A DNA stretch of 61,194 nucleotides, taken from NCBI GenBank assembly GCA_944390715.1, contig CALXQS010000012.1, positions 1 to 61,194 on the forward strand. The letters are read 5' to 3'. This stretch comes from an uncultured Duodenibacillus sp. (GTDB taxonomy: Bacteria; Pseudomonadota; Gammaproteobacteria; Burkholderiales; Burkholderiaceae_F). Every line of letters begins with the position of its first letter. Position 1 is the stretch's first letter. Positions 44,166-53,601 of the stretch are shown in pieces. The notes under the pieces were generated by a model. That model had not been told where the DNA came from. It ran no database searches and worked only from the letters and a program-made list of their open reading frames with translations. The translations under genes were made by a program, and so were the position numbers.

Positions 44166-45179
44166 ATGCAAACGCAGAACCACTACCGGCTTTTCTTGAT
44201 CGCAGGCATTGCTCTCAGCGCAATTTCAGCGCTGGCGGCCCTTGCCGCAGGACGCTATTCACTGTCGCTGGCGCAGACCGTTGCTGTACTCATTTCACCT
44301 TTTGCCGAGAATGCTGACGTCACTGCCGCCATGAAGTCCGTTGTCTTCAATGTAAGGCTGCCCCGCGTACTGCTTGCTCTTGCTGCAGGAGCCGGACTTG
44401 CCTCGGCAGGAGCCGCTTTTCAGGCACTCTTTTCCAATCCGCTGGCAACTCCGGATACGCTGGGCGTTGCCACCGGAGCAGCCTTTGGTGCAGTTCTCGG
44501 CATTTTGCTCGGAGCCGATGGATTTGCCATTCAAATTTCCTCTCTGCTCATGGGGCTTGGGGCTGTCGCACTTGTCTACAGCATCAGCTGCGTACGCGGC
44601 AAAACATCAATCTTGATGCTCATTTTGTCGGGTTTGGTCATCGCCGCCTTTTTCAGCGCGTTGATTGCCCTCGTGAAGTACGTGGCAGATCCGCAGGACG
44701 AGCTGCCGGCTGTGACGTTTTGGCTGATGGGTTCCATGACCGGAGCCACGTTGAAATCCCTTTTTCTGGGACTTCCGTTCATTCTCGCAGGCGCATTGGT
44801 GCTCTATTTGCTTCGCTGGAGACTGAATGCACTCTCGCTTCCGGCCGATGAGGCAAAGTCTCTAGGCATTAATTTGCCGCAGCTGCGCGTGGCCGTCATT
44901 GTATCCTGCACAATGATCAGCGCAGCCGTCGTGAGCATGTGCGGATTGATTGGATGGGTGGGGCTGCTTATTCCTCACTTCGTACGCCTGATTGTCGGCA
45001 GCAGCAACGAGCGCGTGGTGCCAGCAAGCTTCGTCTACGGTGCTCTGTTTGTGCTTTTGTGCGACACTGCTGCTCGATCAGCAACGCAGATGGAAATCCC
45101 GGTGTGCATACTGACGGCCGTTCTCGGGGCTCCTGTATTTTTGATCCTGCTCAGGCGCAGCGCTGCAGTCAGACTCTAG
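44166..45179 (+). CDS. FecCD-family ABC transporter permease
   Basis: The polytopic protein (337 residues from the ATG at 44166) has the FecCD/BtuC features: VRLPRVLLALAAGAGLASAGAAFQALFSNPLATPDTLGVATGAAFGA and, near the C-terminus, GLIGWVGLLIPHFVRLIVG. The start at 44166 has GGAG six bases before it; an ATG at 44154 overlapping the previous stop is an alternative adding four residues. It forms the membrane channel of the importer. Confidence 0.88.
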   Translation: MQTQNHYRLFLIAGIALSAISALAALAAGRYSLSLAQTVAVLISPFAENADVTAAMKSVVFNVRLPRVLLALAAGAGLASAGAAFQALFSNPLATPDTLGVATGAAFGAVLGILLGADGFAIQISSLLMGLGAVALVYSISCVRGKTSILMLILSGLVIAAFFSALIALVKYVADPQDELPAVTFWLMGSMTGATLKSLFLGLPFILAGALVLYLLRWRLNALSLPADEAKSLGINLPQLRVAVIVSCTMISAAVVSMCGLIGWVGLLIPHFVRLIVGSSNERVVPASFVYGALFVLLCDTAARSATQMEIPVCILTAVLGAPVFLILLRRSAAVRL

Positions 45180-45189
45180 GAGCACAGAA

Positions 45190-45993
45190 ATGGAACTTGC
45201 TGTCTCACACGGTTTTTTCCGTTACGCTGATGATCATCCAGTCCTGCAAGATGTCGATTTTTCACTCGACTGCAGTTCGATATTGAGCATCCTCGGGCGA
45301 AACGGAGCTGGAAAAACCACCCTCTTGAAATGTCTGCTCGGCTTTGAGCGCTGGAATTCAGGCGCAACGCTGATTGACGGCGTAGACATCCGCAACATGG
45401 CAGCCCGCACGTTTTGGTCTCGCATCGGCTATGTCGCACAGGCAAAAAACACAACGCTCTCATTTACCGTCCAAGACATGGTGGTGTTGGGACGAAGCGT
45501 GCGTCTGGGGGCCTTTGCCAAGCCCGGAAAAAAAGACTGGCAGAAGGTTCAAGAATCTCTCGAGCTAGTGGGCATCGCACATCTCGCGCAAGCTCGCTGC
45601 GATCAGATCTCGGGCGGTCAATATCAGCTTGCGCTGGTCGCACGCGCACTGGCCGGCGACCCGCAGCTTCTCGTACTCGACGAACCGGAAAGCAATCTGG
45701 ACTACAAAAATCAGCTCCAAGTTCTCAAAGTTCTCCACCAGCTCAAAACAGAGCTCGGCATTGGAGCAGTGATCAACACGCACTTTCCTTCTCATGCCAT
45801 CGAACTGAGCGACTCAGCGCTCATCATGATGCCCGACTGTAAAACAATCTTTGGCTCAGCAAAGAAGGTCATCAATGAAGAAAACCTTTCCAGAAGCTTT
45901 GGTGTTCAGATTAAAGTATTAAATGCAAACCTTAAAGAGCGTCCAAACTATGCTTATGTGGTTGCTGTTTCTGGTGCGTCAAAAGACTTATGA
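45190..45993 (+). CDS. ATP-binding protein of the FecB/BtuF-type importer
   Basis: The 267-residue ATPase has Walker A GRNGAGKTT, Q-loop YVAQAK, signature ISGGQ, and Walker B LLVLDEPESNLD. It is the FecE/BtuD-type partner, starting 10 bases after the permease stop, with AGGAG across that junction. The last 60 residues diverge from the family and are less conserved. The operon seems complete: binding protein, one permease gene (presumably a homodimer) and the ATPase. Confidence 0.88.
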   Translation: MELAVSHGFFRYADDHPVLQDVDFSLDCSSILSILGRNGAGKTTLLKCLLGFERWNSGATLIDGVDIRNMAARTFWSRIGYVAQAKNTTLSFTVQDMVVLGRSVRLGAFAKPGKKDWQKVQESLELVGIAHLAQARCDQISGGQYQLALVARALAGDPQLLVLDEPESNLDYKNQLQVLKVLHQLKTELGIGAVINTHFPSHAIELSDSALIMMPDCKTIFGSAKKVINEENLSRSFGVQIKVLNANLKERPNYAYVVAVSGASKDL

Positions 45994-46169
45994 TGAGGTT
46001 CTATCTTTGATTGAGTGCATAAAAGAATATGCATTTACGAGAATAAAGGCTTTTATTTAGGCTTTTATATTTCTTAGCAACAAAATTCCGAGACCTTGTC
46101 GGCGCAATGTTCGTCGGTTCAAACAGCTCTTTTGCAGCATATGCGGCTTGCCGTTGACGATCCGGACAT

Positions 46170-46193
46170 GAAAAAGCCTGCGCAAGGCAGGCT
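46170..46193 (-). terminator. Rho-independent terminator after the small exported protein gene
   Basis: On the minus strand AGCCTGC pairs with GCAGGCT around a 5-base loop and is followed by TTTTTC. Confidence 0.75.
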
Positions 46194-46223
46194 GCTTGAG
46201 CGCCGAAATAAATGCTTTCGCCG

Positions 46224-46760
46224 CTATTGACGTCCAGTCAGATCCTGGTGCACCTTCTGTTCATCGACAATCATGCTTCCGGCAGCTTCGGCTGCCCGAG
46301 TTCTAAAAGCCGATCTTGGACAATCCGTGGGATCCGTGCAGTTGTAGGGAACGCCGCGGCGAATTTCCACATGAACTTCAATGACCTGCTGCCGAAGCAA
46401 TTCACGCTCGGCCGGCGTCATGCGTCTGACAGACTTTACTGTGCGTTCCTGATTCGGCGTGAAGTCGATGACATAGCGCTGCTTGATGGCCCTTCGCTCG
46501 CCCGGCGTCATGTTCATGCGCATCTCGCGACGTTCGTCTTTGGTCATGTAGCGCCATTGGAAAAGACGCTGCTCGTGCGTCAGCAACGGCCACAAACGGG
46601 CGCGCTGCTGCGCATCCATCTGATCCCATAGAAGCACTTCCGAAGGACCGCTGCGGGATGCCTGAGGCACAACAGGCGCCAGCGTCGCTTCTGCCGAAGC
46701 TGCGCCGGCACATCCAGCCAGACAGGCCGCAAAAACGAATTTTCCAATCAAAGAATTCAT
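46224..46760 (-). CDS. Small exported protein, DUF3106-like, divergent from ompR
   Basis: The 178-residue product has a signal peptide (MNSLIGKFVFAACLAGCAGA) with an LAGC that could be a lipobox. The mature part has repeated short motifs of Trp, Arg and Leu: LWDQMDAQQRARLWPLL, LFQWRYMTKDERREMRM, MTPGERRAIKQR, MTPAERELLRQQV. This pattern recalls DUF3106-type periplasmic proteins with LTPEQR-like repeats; the match is suggestive only. It is divergent from ompR with about 240 bases between, where a repeated TTTGTAACA lies. Confidence 0.62.
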   Translation of the reverse strand: MNSLIGKFVFAACLAGCAGAASAEATLAPVVPQASRSGPSEVLLWDQMDAQQRARLWPLLTHEQRLFQWRYMTKDERREMRMNMTPGERRAIKQRYVIDFTPNQERTVKSVRRMTPAERELLRQQVIEVHVEIRRGVPYNCTDPTDCPRSAFRTRAAEAAGSMIVDEQKVHQDLTGRQ

Positions 46761-46861
46761 CGTGCAGAAAACTCTCCGGTTGTCCTTGAAACGGTACTTT
46801 ACCTTCATTGCGTGTAAAGATCGCTGAAAGTGCCTGTGAAATTCGCAAAAATGCCCTTGAT

Positions 46862-46907
46862 TTTGTAACAGACAGTGTTAGTCTTGTATCGGGTCGAATT
46901 TGTAACA
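46862..46907. promoter_or_regulatory. Repeated TTTGTAACA in the region between ompR and the divergent gene
   Basis: TTTGTAACA at 46862-46870 and again at 46899-46907, 37 bases apart. OmpR sites in enteric bacteria include GNAACA in a comparable T-rich context. An ATTCGCAAA also occurs on each side of the pair. This suggests OmpR autocontrol, which is inference. Confidence 0.45.
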
Positions 46908-47002
46908 GGCAAAATTCGCAAACAAAAGAGAGCGCCTCAGCAACAAGCCGCTGGCTGTTCTTTTATGGAAATTTTTGACGCATTATCGGAGATAAAAACA
47001 AT

Positions 47003-47752
47003 ATGGCCGAGACTGAACGCACACCCAAGATTCTCATCGTTGACGACGACCCTCGCCTGCGCGATCTGCTGCGCCGCTATTTCGGCGAAAACGGATTTTC
47101 CGTCACTGTCGCGGAAAACGGCCAGGCTATGAACCGTATCTGGATGCGTGAACGTTTTGATGCGCTCATTCTGGATTTGATGATGCCTGGTGAAGACGGT
47201 CTTCAGATTCTGCGCCGGCTGCGCGCCAGCAAAGACACCACGCCGGTGCTCATGCTCACGGCCAGAGGCGAAGACGTCGACCGCATTGTGGGATTGGAGC
47301 TCGGAGCTGACGACTATATCCCCAAGCCCTTCAATCCGCGCGAACTTCTTGCCCGCGTCCACGCCGTGCTGCGCCGTCGCCCGCGCGCCGATGCACCGGG
47401 TGCTCCGTCTCTTGAAAATGAGGTGGTCGTTTTCGGCGACTTTGAACTTGACCTTGGCCGCCGCGAGTTGAGAAAAAATGGCAAGCCCGTGCCGCTGACC
47501 ACGGGTGAATTTGCCGTGATGAAGGCCTTTGCCCGTCATCCGAGGGTGCCGCTTTCGCGCGACAAACTCATGGAAATGGCCCGCGGGCGTGAATACGAAG
47601 CATTTGACCGCTCTCTTGACGTTCAGGTGAGCCGTCTGAGAAAGCTCATTGAGCCCGATCCCTCCAAGCCTCACTACCTGCAGACTGTCTGGGGACTCGG
47701 CTACGTGTTCATTCCTGACGATACGGCGCCGGCAGCCGATACGAAAAAATAA
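47003..47752 (+). CDS. ompR: OmpR-type response regulator
   Basis: The 249-residue protein has a receiver domain with VDDDPRLRD and the phospho-acceptor Asp58 in LILDLMMPGEDG, a conserved Lys in PKPFNPREL, and a C-terminal winged-helix (about 140 to 240) ending in VWGLGYVFIPD. It pairs with the kinase that follows after 42 bases. The pair resembles OmpR-EnvZ of Burkholderiales. Confidence 0.9.
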   Translation: MAETERTPKILIVDDDPRLRDLLRRYFGENGFSVTVAENGQAMNRIWMRERFDALILDLMMPGEDGLQILRRLRASKDTTPVLMLTARGEDVDRIVGLELGADDYIPKPFNPRELLARVHAVLRRRPRADAPGAPSLENEVVVFGDFELDLGRRELRKNGKPVPLTTGEFAVMKAFARHPRVPLSRDKLMEMARGREYEAFDRSLDVQVSRLRKLIEPDPSKPHYLQTVWGLGYVFIPDDTAPAADTKK

Positions 47753-47794
47753 CCCGACGAAAAATCACAGCTCACGTCGTCCACAACTTGCGGC

Positions 47795-49177
47795 ATGGCC
47801 TCCATAACTTCGCGCAGTTCGCCTAATCTTTTTTGGCGCACGTTCATTCTTCTGATGCTGCTCATCATCTTTTCGGTGATGGGCTGGCTGCAGAGTTTCC
47901 GCGTCTTGAGCGAAACGCCATACGCGATCAGCGCCGCGCGCCAGATCGTCACCATGGCAAATCTGACGCGCTACGCGCTTGTGAGCGCAGATCCCGTCTA
48001 TCGGCCAGACCTGCTGCTGGTGCTGGCCAGCCGCGAGGGACTGCGCATTCTGCCGATGGAGACAAACGATCACTACGAGCCTCTCGCCGGCGAGAGCGGC
48101 TCGCCTTGGTCGATTGCCGACGTGGAAAACTACGTTCGCGCCGCCCTGGGGCCTGACACCGTGCTTGCCAGCAGCGTCAACGGAGAGCGAGGATTGTGGG
48201 TTTCCTTTTCTATTGAGGGAGACCACTACTGGCTCATGACCAACTCCACGCTCATTAATCCATCTTATGGGACAACGTGGATGTGGTGGGCGCTGGCGGC
48301 TTTTGTCGCCTCAATTCTCGGCGCCACCCTGCTCACCCGACGCGTGGTCGAGCCTTTGAGCACGCTTTCGAGCTACGCTCGCGACTTCGGCCGCGGCGTC
48401 ATGCCCGCCTCCTTGCCTGAAGACAGCGGTCCCGAGGAAATCCGAGAGGTGAACTCCAGCTTCAACCGCATGGTGCAGGACATAACGCGCATGGAAAAGG
48501 ACCGCGAAATGCTGCTTGCGGGCGTCAGTCACGACCTGCGCACGCCCATTACGCGGCTGCGTCTTGAAACTGAGATGGCCGATCTTCCGGAGGAAACGCG
48601 CCAAAACATGGTGAGCGACCTCGAGCAGATGGAAATGATCGTCAATCAGTTCATGGCTTACGCCCGCCGCAGCACGCAGCCGCTTGAAGCCGTTGATCTT
48701 TCGCGCACCGTCAAGCAGGCCATTCACGGCGCTCGTCTTGAAATTGACCCTGCCGTCGATCTTAAAGTCGACATCACCGACGAGGTCATCGTGCGCGCAC
48801 ACCCCATTGAACTCTCCAGAGTCGTGCAAAACCTCATTACCAACGCATTGCGCTACGGCAAGAGCGACGACGGCATATTGCACCTCACAATGGAGGTCTT
48901 CAGGGACAAGGACAAGGCCGTGCTCTCGGTCAGCGATCAGGGTCCAGGCCTAGACATGAGTCAGGCCGATCGGCTGATGCGTCCCTTCGAGCGCGGTGAT
49001 GCCGCCCGAGGCGGCGCCTCCGGCACGGGACTTGGTTTAGCCATCATCGACCGCATTGTGCGCCGCTCAGACGGCACCGTGCAGCTTGCCAACGTACAGC
49101 CGCATGGACTGAAGGTCATTGCCCGCATGCCGCTTTACGAAAAGAAAAAAGACAAGTCGGCAAAAGCAGCGGCTTGA
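47795..49177 (+). CDS. envZ: EnvZ-type sensor histidine kinase
   Basis: The 460-residue kinase has a membrane segment near residues 15-32, a periplasmic domain of about 130 residues, a second segment (about 165 to 185), HAMP, then the His box AGVSHDLRTPITRLR, N-box NLITNALRYG, and ATP-binding boxes SDQGPGLD and GASGTGLGLAI. It probably phosphorylates OmpR in response to envelope or osmotic conditions. The stimulus for this homologue is unknown. Confidence 0.9.
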   Translation: MASITSRSSPNLFWRTFILLMLLIIFSVMGWLQSFRVLSETPYAISAARQIVTMANLTRYALVSADPVYRPDLLLVLASREGLRILPMETNDHYEPLAGESGSPWSIADVENYVRAALGPDTVLASSVNGERGLWVSFSIEGDHYWLMTNSTLINPSYGTTWMWWALAAFVASILGATLLTRRVVEPLSTLSSYARDFGRGVMPASLPEDSGPEEIREVNSSFNRMVQDITRMEKDREMLLAGVSHDLRTPITRLRLETEMADLPEETRQNMVSDLEQMEMIVNQFMAYARRSTQPLEAVDLSRTVKQAIHGARLEIDPAVDLKVDITDEVIVRAHPIELSRVVQNLITNALRYGKSDDGILHLTMEVFRDKDKAVLSVSDQGPGLDMSQADRLMRPFERGDAARGGASGTGLGLAIIDRIVRRSDGTVQLANVQPHGLKVIARMPLYEKKKDKSAKAAA

Positions 49178-49523
49178 TCGCACAAAATTCAACCTTGCCG
49201 CGGCTTGCTCCAGCTAGCCAAGCAGGAACCTAGCGACGACTTCTCAACGATTTCATTTAGGCCGAAAGCCGCATCACATGCCGCTCAAAGCTGCTTTCTA
49301 TTTTTTCGCACCGCACTCAAACCAAGCTTGAGACGCTTCTAATTCAAAAGGCCTAACACAGAGCGCATTTGGCTAAAATTCCCAACGATGCGCTGCCTTA
49401 CGAATCTTTTCCGTAAATTGATGCGCTCAGTCAGACAGACAGGTTCTGCCCGCGCCGTCAGTGCTCTCAATCAATTCATTGCAGGCAGCGGCACCACAAC
49501 TTTCACAATAAGGATGAAAGAAC
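49178..49523. other. Intergenic region between envZ and an ABC importer operon
   Basis: About 345 bases with no gene and no clear palindrome or terminator hairpin. A promoter for the importer operon is expected here, but no convincing -35/-10 pair could be picked out. Confidence 0.4.
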
Positions 49524-50516
49524 ATGTCTAAAAAGAAACTTTTGACCGTGCTCGCAAGTCTTGCAGTCTTCTGCGCCGGCGCCAATGCCGCCGAACTCAA
49601 CGCCTACTCCGTCATGCCCGAAAAGTATGCCTCGCGCATCTTTGCCGAATTCACCAAGGATACGGGCATCAAAGTCAACTTTCTTCGTTTTTCTACCGGC
49701 GAAGCTCTTGCCCGCCTCACGGCTGAAAAAGGAAACCCGCAGGTCGACGTAATGCTGGGCGGACCTGCCGACATGTATGCCGTTGCCGTCAAAGAGGGAA
49801 TTTTCGAAGCATATCGCCCCGCGGATTCCGATGCCATCCCCGCTGAAATGCGCGACCCGGGCAACCACTGGACCGGCATCGGCGTCATTCCCTTGTGCTT
49901 CCTCACCAATACCAAGTTCCTTAAAAAGAACAACATGCAGGCTCCCTCCAAGTGGGCTGATCTCTTGGATCCCCGCTACAAGAAAAACCTGCAGATGGCC
50001 GACGCCCGCACATCCGGAACAGCAACCGAACGCATCTTCTCACTCGTGAAGATCATGGGAGAGGATGAAGCTTTCAAATTCCAGAAAAAACTCAACGCCA
50101 ACATCCAGATGTACACCAAGAGCGGAGCTGGCGGAGCCATGCCGGTCGCAACCGGTCAATGCGCAGCCGGCATTTTCTACATCGTGGATGCGCTCGACAT
50201 CCAGCAGCAGGGCTATCCAGTCGTCATTAGCTACCCAGAAGACGGCGTGAGCTACGGCATCGAAGCCACCGGCGTCATCAAGGGCGGCAAAAACAACACG
50301 GAAGCCAAAAAGTTCGTCGACTGGGCTGCTTCAAAGAAATTTGCAGAATTCATTGTCGCCAACAAAATCAACTACGTACCCACCCGCAACGACGTTAAGA
50401 CAAGCAATCCGATTCTTGACCTCTCAAAAATCAAGATGGTCCCGATTGACGTCACCTGGAAGGGTGAAATGCGCAAAACGTACACGCAGCGCTGGATAAA
50501 CGAAGTCATCAAATAA
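49524..50516 (+). CDS. Periplasmic binding protein of an iron/phosphonate/sugar-phosphate-type ABC importer
   Basis: This 330-residue protein has a signal peptide ending near ANA-AE, followed by a type II binding fold: LNAYSVMPEKYASRIFAEF, NPQVDVMLGGPADMYA, and IYYPEDGVSYGIEA-like VISYPEDGVSYGIEATG. The sequence belongs to the large family 1-like group including AfuA/FutA (ferric iron, sugar phosphate, 2-aminoethylphosphonate). The tyrosine pair of classical ferric-binding proteins is not evident, which argues against simple Fe3+ uptake. Cargo is not resolved. It starts an operon with a fused permease and an ATPase. Confidence 0.78.
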   Translation: MSKKKLLTVLASLAVFCAGANAAELNAYSVMPEKYASRIFAEFTKDTGIKVNFLRFSTGEALARLTAEKGNPQVDVMLGGPADMYAVAVKEGIFEAYRPADSDAIPAEMRDPGNHWTGIGVIPLCFLTNTKFLKKNNMQAPSKWADLLDPRYKKNLQMADARTSGTATERIFSLVKIMGEDEAFKFQKKLNANIQMYTKSGAGGAMPVATGQCAAGIFYIVDALDIQQQGYPVVISYPEDGVSYGIEATGVIKGGKNNTEAKKFVDWAASKKFAEFIVANKINYVPTRNDVKTSNPILDLSKIKMVPIDVTWKGEMRKTYTQRWINEVIK

Positions 50517-50642
50517 AAGGGCTTCAAGCATAAAAGGGCGCTGCGGCACGCTTTGCCGCGGCGCTCACTCCCTTTCAACTTAAGAAAACACAGCGCCGAA
50601 GTCCTGCGCACGGTCTTCGACGATGTTTTGCGTTTTTTGATT

Positions 50643-52313
50643 ATGACGACATCTTCCAGCTCATCTGGACGCGATGCCGCAACACGCCTTACTGTGGCGA
50701 TGTTGTGGCTGCTGATCGGCGTCTTCGTGCTTTATCCGATTTGCCGGCTCCTTGCCATGACCTTTTGGGGCGAGAGCGGCTTCACGCTTGAAAATCTCAA
50801 GCCCTTCATTTCCAGCTGGTACGACCAGCAGGCAGCCGTCAACAGCATTTTGCTGGGTCTTTCCGTCGGCATTGCAGGCACCTGTCTCGGCTTTGTCTTT
50901 GCCTTTGCCGTCACGCGCCTCAATATGCCGACCTGGCTCAAAATGATTGTCAGCGGCATAACCATTCTTCCGCTGATTTCGCCTCCCTTTACCAGCAGCA
51001 TTGCACTGACGCTGCTGCTTGGCCCCAACGGCATGATCCTCACTTTGTTCGGAATTGAGGATTTCAATTTCTACGGCTTCTGGGGCACGTTCATTTCCGA
51101 GACGCTCACGTTCTTTCCCGTGGCATTCATGACCTTGTCGACCATTCTGTCTCGGATCGACTCCAACCTGGAAGACGCCGCCTATTCGATGGGCGCTTCA
51201 AGCCTGACCATATTCCGAACCGTCACAATGCCCCTGGCGGTACCAGGCATTGCCAACGCTTTCCTGCTGGTTTTTTCCTGCTCGCTGGCAGACTTTGCAA
51301 CGCCGCAGGTGTTGGGCGGACATTCCTTCCCCGTGCTTCCCACGCAAGCGTACCTGCAAATCACAGGCATGTACGACTTCAAGGGCGGAGCGGCGCTTTC
51401 GTTCATGCTGCTCATTCCAGCGCTGGCCGTTTATCTGCTTCAGCACTACTGGGTGAGCCGCAAAAACTTCGTCACTGTCAGCGGAAAGGCGGGCGGTCGA
51501 AGCAGCATTCATGGTCCAGGTCCGCTGCTGACGAGCATCATGAGCCTGATCATTTTGGCAGTCGTCTGCCTGATCGTCGCCATTTACTCCGTGATTGTTC
51601 TGGGCAGCATCGTGAAGGTCTGGGGAGTTGACAACTCTCTTACGCTTGCCAACTACGAATATGTAATGACCCACGGCATGAAGGCCATCAAGGACACGCT
51701 TCTCATCGCCTGCATCGGAACGCCATTGGGCGGACTTCTGGCCGTGCTGGTTGGTTATGTGACGACGCGCCTGAAAGTGCGCGGACGCAAGTCTCTGGAG
51801 ACCGCATCTCTGTTGAACTACACGCTTCCCGGCACGGTCGTCGGCATCGCATACATCATTGCGTTCAACGACAAGCCCATCGTGCTTACGGGAACCATCT
51901 ACATTCTGATTGCGGCTTACGTCTTTCGCTACTCTTCTGCCGGCATCCGCAATGTCATTGCCGCGCTCTCTCAAATCGATCCGTCGATTGAAGAGGCAAG
52001 CCGCAGTCTGGGCGCATCCTCTGTGAAAACCTTTACGTCCATCACGATTCCTTTGGTGCTGCCTGCCGTGCTCGCCGGCATGAAATACCTCTTCATTCAT
52101 TCGATGACGGCCATCAGCGCAACGATCTTTCTCGTATCCGTTCACTGGACGCTCATCACGACGCGAATTCTGGAATGCATGACAGAGCTGCAGTTTGCTC
52201 AAGCTTGCGCTTTTTCCATCATTCTGATTCTTCTTGTATTTGCGGCTTCAGGCCTCATGAGCCTGCTTGCCCGTGTTTTGTGCCGCAACGGCGGCTCAAT
52301 CGGAGCTCATTAA
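50643..52313 (+). CDS. Fused two-domain ABC permease (FbpB type)
   Basis: The 556-residue protein carries two permease halves, each with an EAA-type loop: EDAAYSMGASSLTIFRTVTMPLA near residue 180 and EEASRSLGASSVKTFTSITIPL near residue 450. About twelve membrane segments are present. Fusion of both halves is normal for this family. The ATG at 50643 gives MTTSSSSSGRDAATR; the 30-codon extension is not similar. Its stop is immediately followed by the ATPase ATG (TAAATG). Confidence 0.88.
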   Translation: MTTSSSSSGRDAATRLTVAMLWLLIGVFVLYPICRLLAMTFWGESGFTLENLKPFISSWYDQQAAVNSILLGLSVGIAGTCLGFVFAFAVTRLNMPTWLKMIVSGITILPLISPPFTSSIALTLLLGPNGMILTLFGIEDFNFYGFWGTFISETLTFFPVAFMTLSTILSRIDSNLEDAAYSMGASSLTIFRTVTMPLAVPGIANAFLLVFSCSLADFATPQVLGGHSFPVLPTQAYLQITGMYDFKGGAALSFMLLIPALAVYLLQHYWVSRKNFVTVSGKAGGRSSIHGPGPLLTSIMSLIILAVVCLIVAIYSVIVLGSIVKVWGVDNSLTLANYEYVMTHGMKAIKDTLLIACIGTPLGGLLAVLVGYVTTRLKVRGRKSLETASLLNYTLPGTVVGIAYIIAFNDKPIVLTGTIYILIAAYVFRYSSAGIRNVIAALSQIDPSIEEASRSLGASSVKTFTSITIPLVLPAVLAGMKYLFIHSMTAISATIFLVSVHWTLITTRILECMTELQFAQACAFSIILILLVFAASGLMSLLARVLCRNGGSIGAH

Positions 52314-53405
52314 ATGTCCGTATCGCTCACTCTTAAGAATATCTGCCGCCGCTTTATCAAAGACAACGAAGAGTTTCTGGCAGTCAACAACGTCAACCTT
52401 GAAGTCAACCAAGGTGAATTTCTCACCTTCCTGGGCCCCTCCGGATGCGGCAAAACGACAACGCTTCGCATGATCGCAGGCTTTGAAACGCCCAGTTCCG
52501 GACAGATTCTCATTGACGGAGCCGACATTACAAATGTTCCAGCCAATGAACGCGGACTTGGCTTCGTATTTCAGAACTACGCCCTGTTTCCGCACATGAC
52601 GATTTTTGACAACGTCGCTTACGGTTTAAAAATCCGAGGCGAGTCGGGTGATGCGTTGGCGCTCAAAGTGCGTGAAGCCTTAAGCCTGGTTGGACTCACC
52701 AAAGCAGAACATCGCTATCCCAACCAGCTTTCCGGCGGCGAGCAGCAGCGCGTCGCGCTTGCCCGCGTGCTGGTTCTTCGTCCCAAGCTGCTGCTGATGG
52801 ACGAGCCGCTTTCGAATCTGGATGCGAAGCTGCGGCTTCACATGCGCACGGAAATTCGCCGCATCCAGAAAACGTTGGGCATTACGTGCCTGTACGTTAC
52901 GCACGACCAGAAAGAAGCGCTCACGATGTCAGACCGCATTATGGTGATGCACGGCGGGAAAATTGAACAAATCGGAAGCCCGATGCAGCTTTATGAAGAT
53001 CCGGCCACTGCTTTCGTGGCTGACTTCATTGGTCAGGCAAATCTGATTGAAGGAAAGCTTGAATCCATCGAGTCGGACGGATTCGGCGTCATCTCCGTTT
53101 CCAACCGCAAATTGCGTGCGCGCATGGGCAGACAAAATCCTCCGGCTGTGGGAGAAGCTGCCTATCTTGTCGTTCGTCCGGAAAACCTCCGCCCGGATGC
53201 TGGTTCCGAGAGCTTTTCGGTCAAAGTTGTCAACCGTCTTTTCGAAGGCGATCGAATTGACTACCACGTGGAAATTCCGAACACAAGCCAAACTAAGCCC
53301 TACAGCATGTCGGTTCCGTTCTTGCCCGGAACTGAGTTAATTGATGTTGGCGCCGAGGTCCAAGCAACGTACACCCCGCTGGCCGGCGTCATCATCAAGC
53401 GATAA
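52314..53405 (+). CDS. ABC transporter ATP-binding protein
   Basis: The 363-residue ATPase has Walker [10 protein letters not shown], signature LSGGEQQR, Walker [13 protein letters not shown] and a H-loop VTHDQKEA. The C-terminal 110 residues form the TOBE-like regulatory domain of the MalK/FbpC class. It begins at the base after the permease stop codon, so the two are translationally coupled. It completes the importer operon, which ends in a strong terminator. Confidence 0.92.
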   Translation: MSVSLTLKNICRRFIKDNEEFLAVNNVNLEVNQGEFLTFLGPSGCGKTTTLRMIAGFETPSSGQILIDGADITNVPANERGLGFVFQNYALFPHMTIFDNVAYGLKIRGESGDALALKVREALSLVGLTKAEHRYPNQLSGGEQQRVALARVLVLRPKLLLMDEPLSNLDAKLRLHMRTEIRRIQKTLGITCLYVTHDQKEALTMSDRIMVMHGGKIEQIGSPMQLYEDPATAFVADFIGQANLIEGKLESIESDGFGVISVSNRKLRARMGRQNPPAVGEAAYLVVRPENLRPDAGSESFSVKVVNRLFEGDRIDYHVEIPNTSQTKPYSMSVPFLPGTELIDVGAEVQATYTPLAGVIIKR

Positions 53406-53449
53406 GCGCTCTTGCGACTTGCTTTAGAGTTCTCAGCCAATCAGTTCAC

Positions 53450-53496
53450 AAAAAGGCAGCGGCAGAAAAATTTTCATTTGCTGCCGCTGCCTTTTT
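53450..53496. terminator. Bidirectional Rho-independent terminator
   Basis: GGCAGCGGCAG pairs perfectly with CTGCCGCTGCC, with an A-run before and TTTTT after. It serves the importer operon on the plus strand and may serve hydG on the minus strand. Confidence 0.88.
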
Positions 53497-53601
53497 CGAT
53501 TTTTGATGGATCAGCCTATTAGAGAACTGCAAAATGATTCTGCCTGCAGCCGCAGTCAAAGCTTGACATTGCGGCTGCACAACAGGCGCAGCGCCGCTCA
53601 A

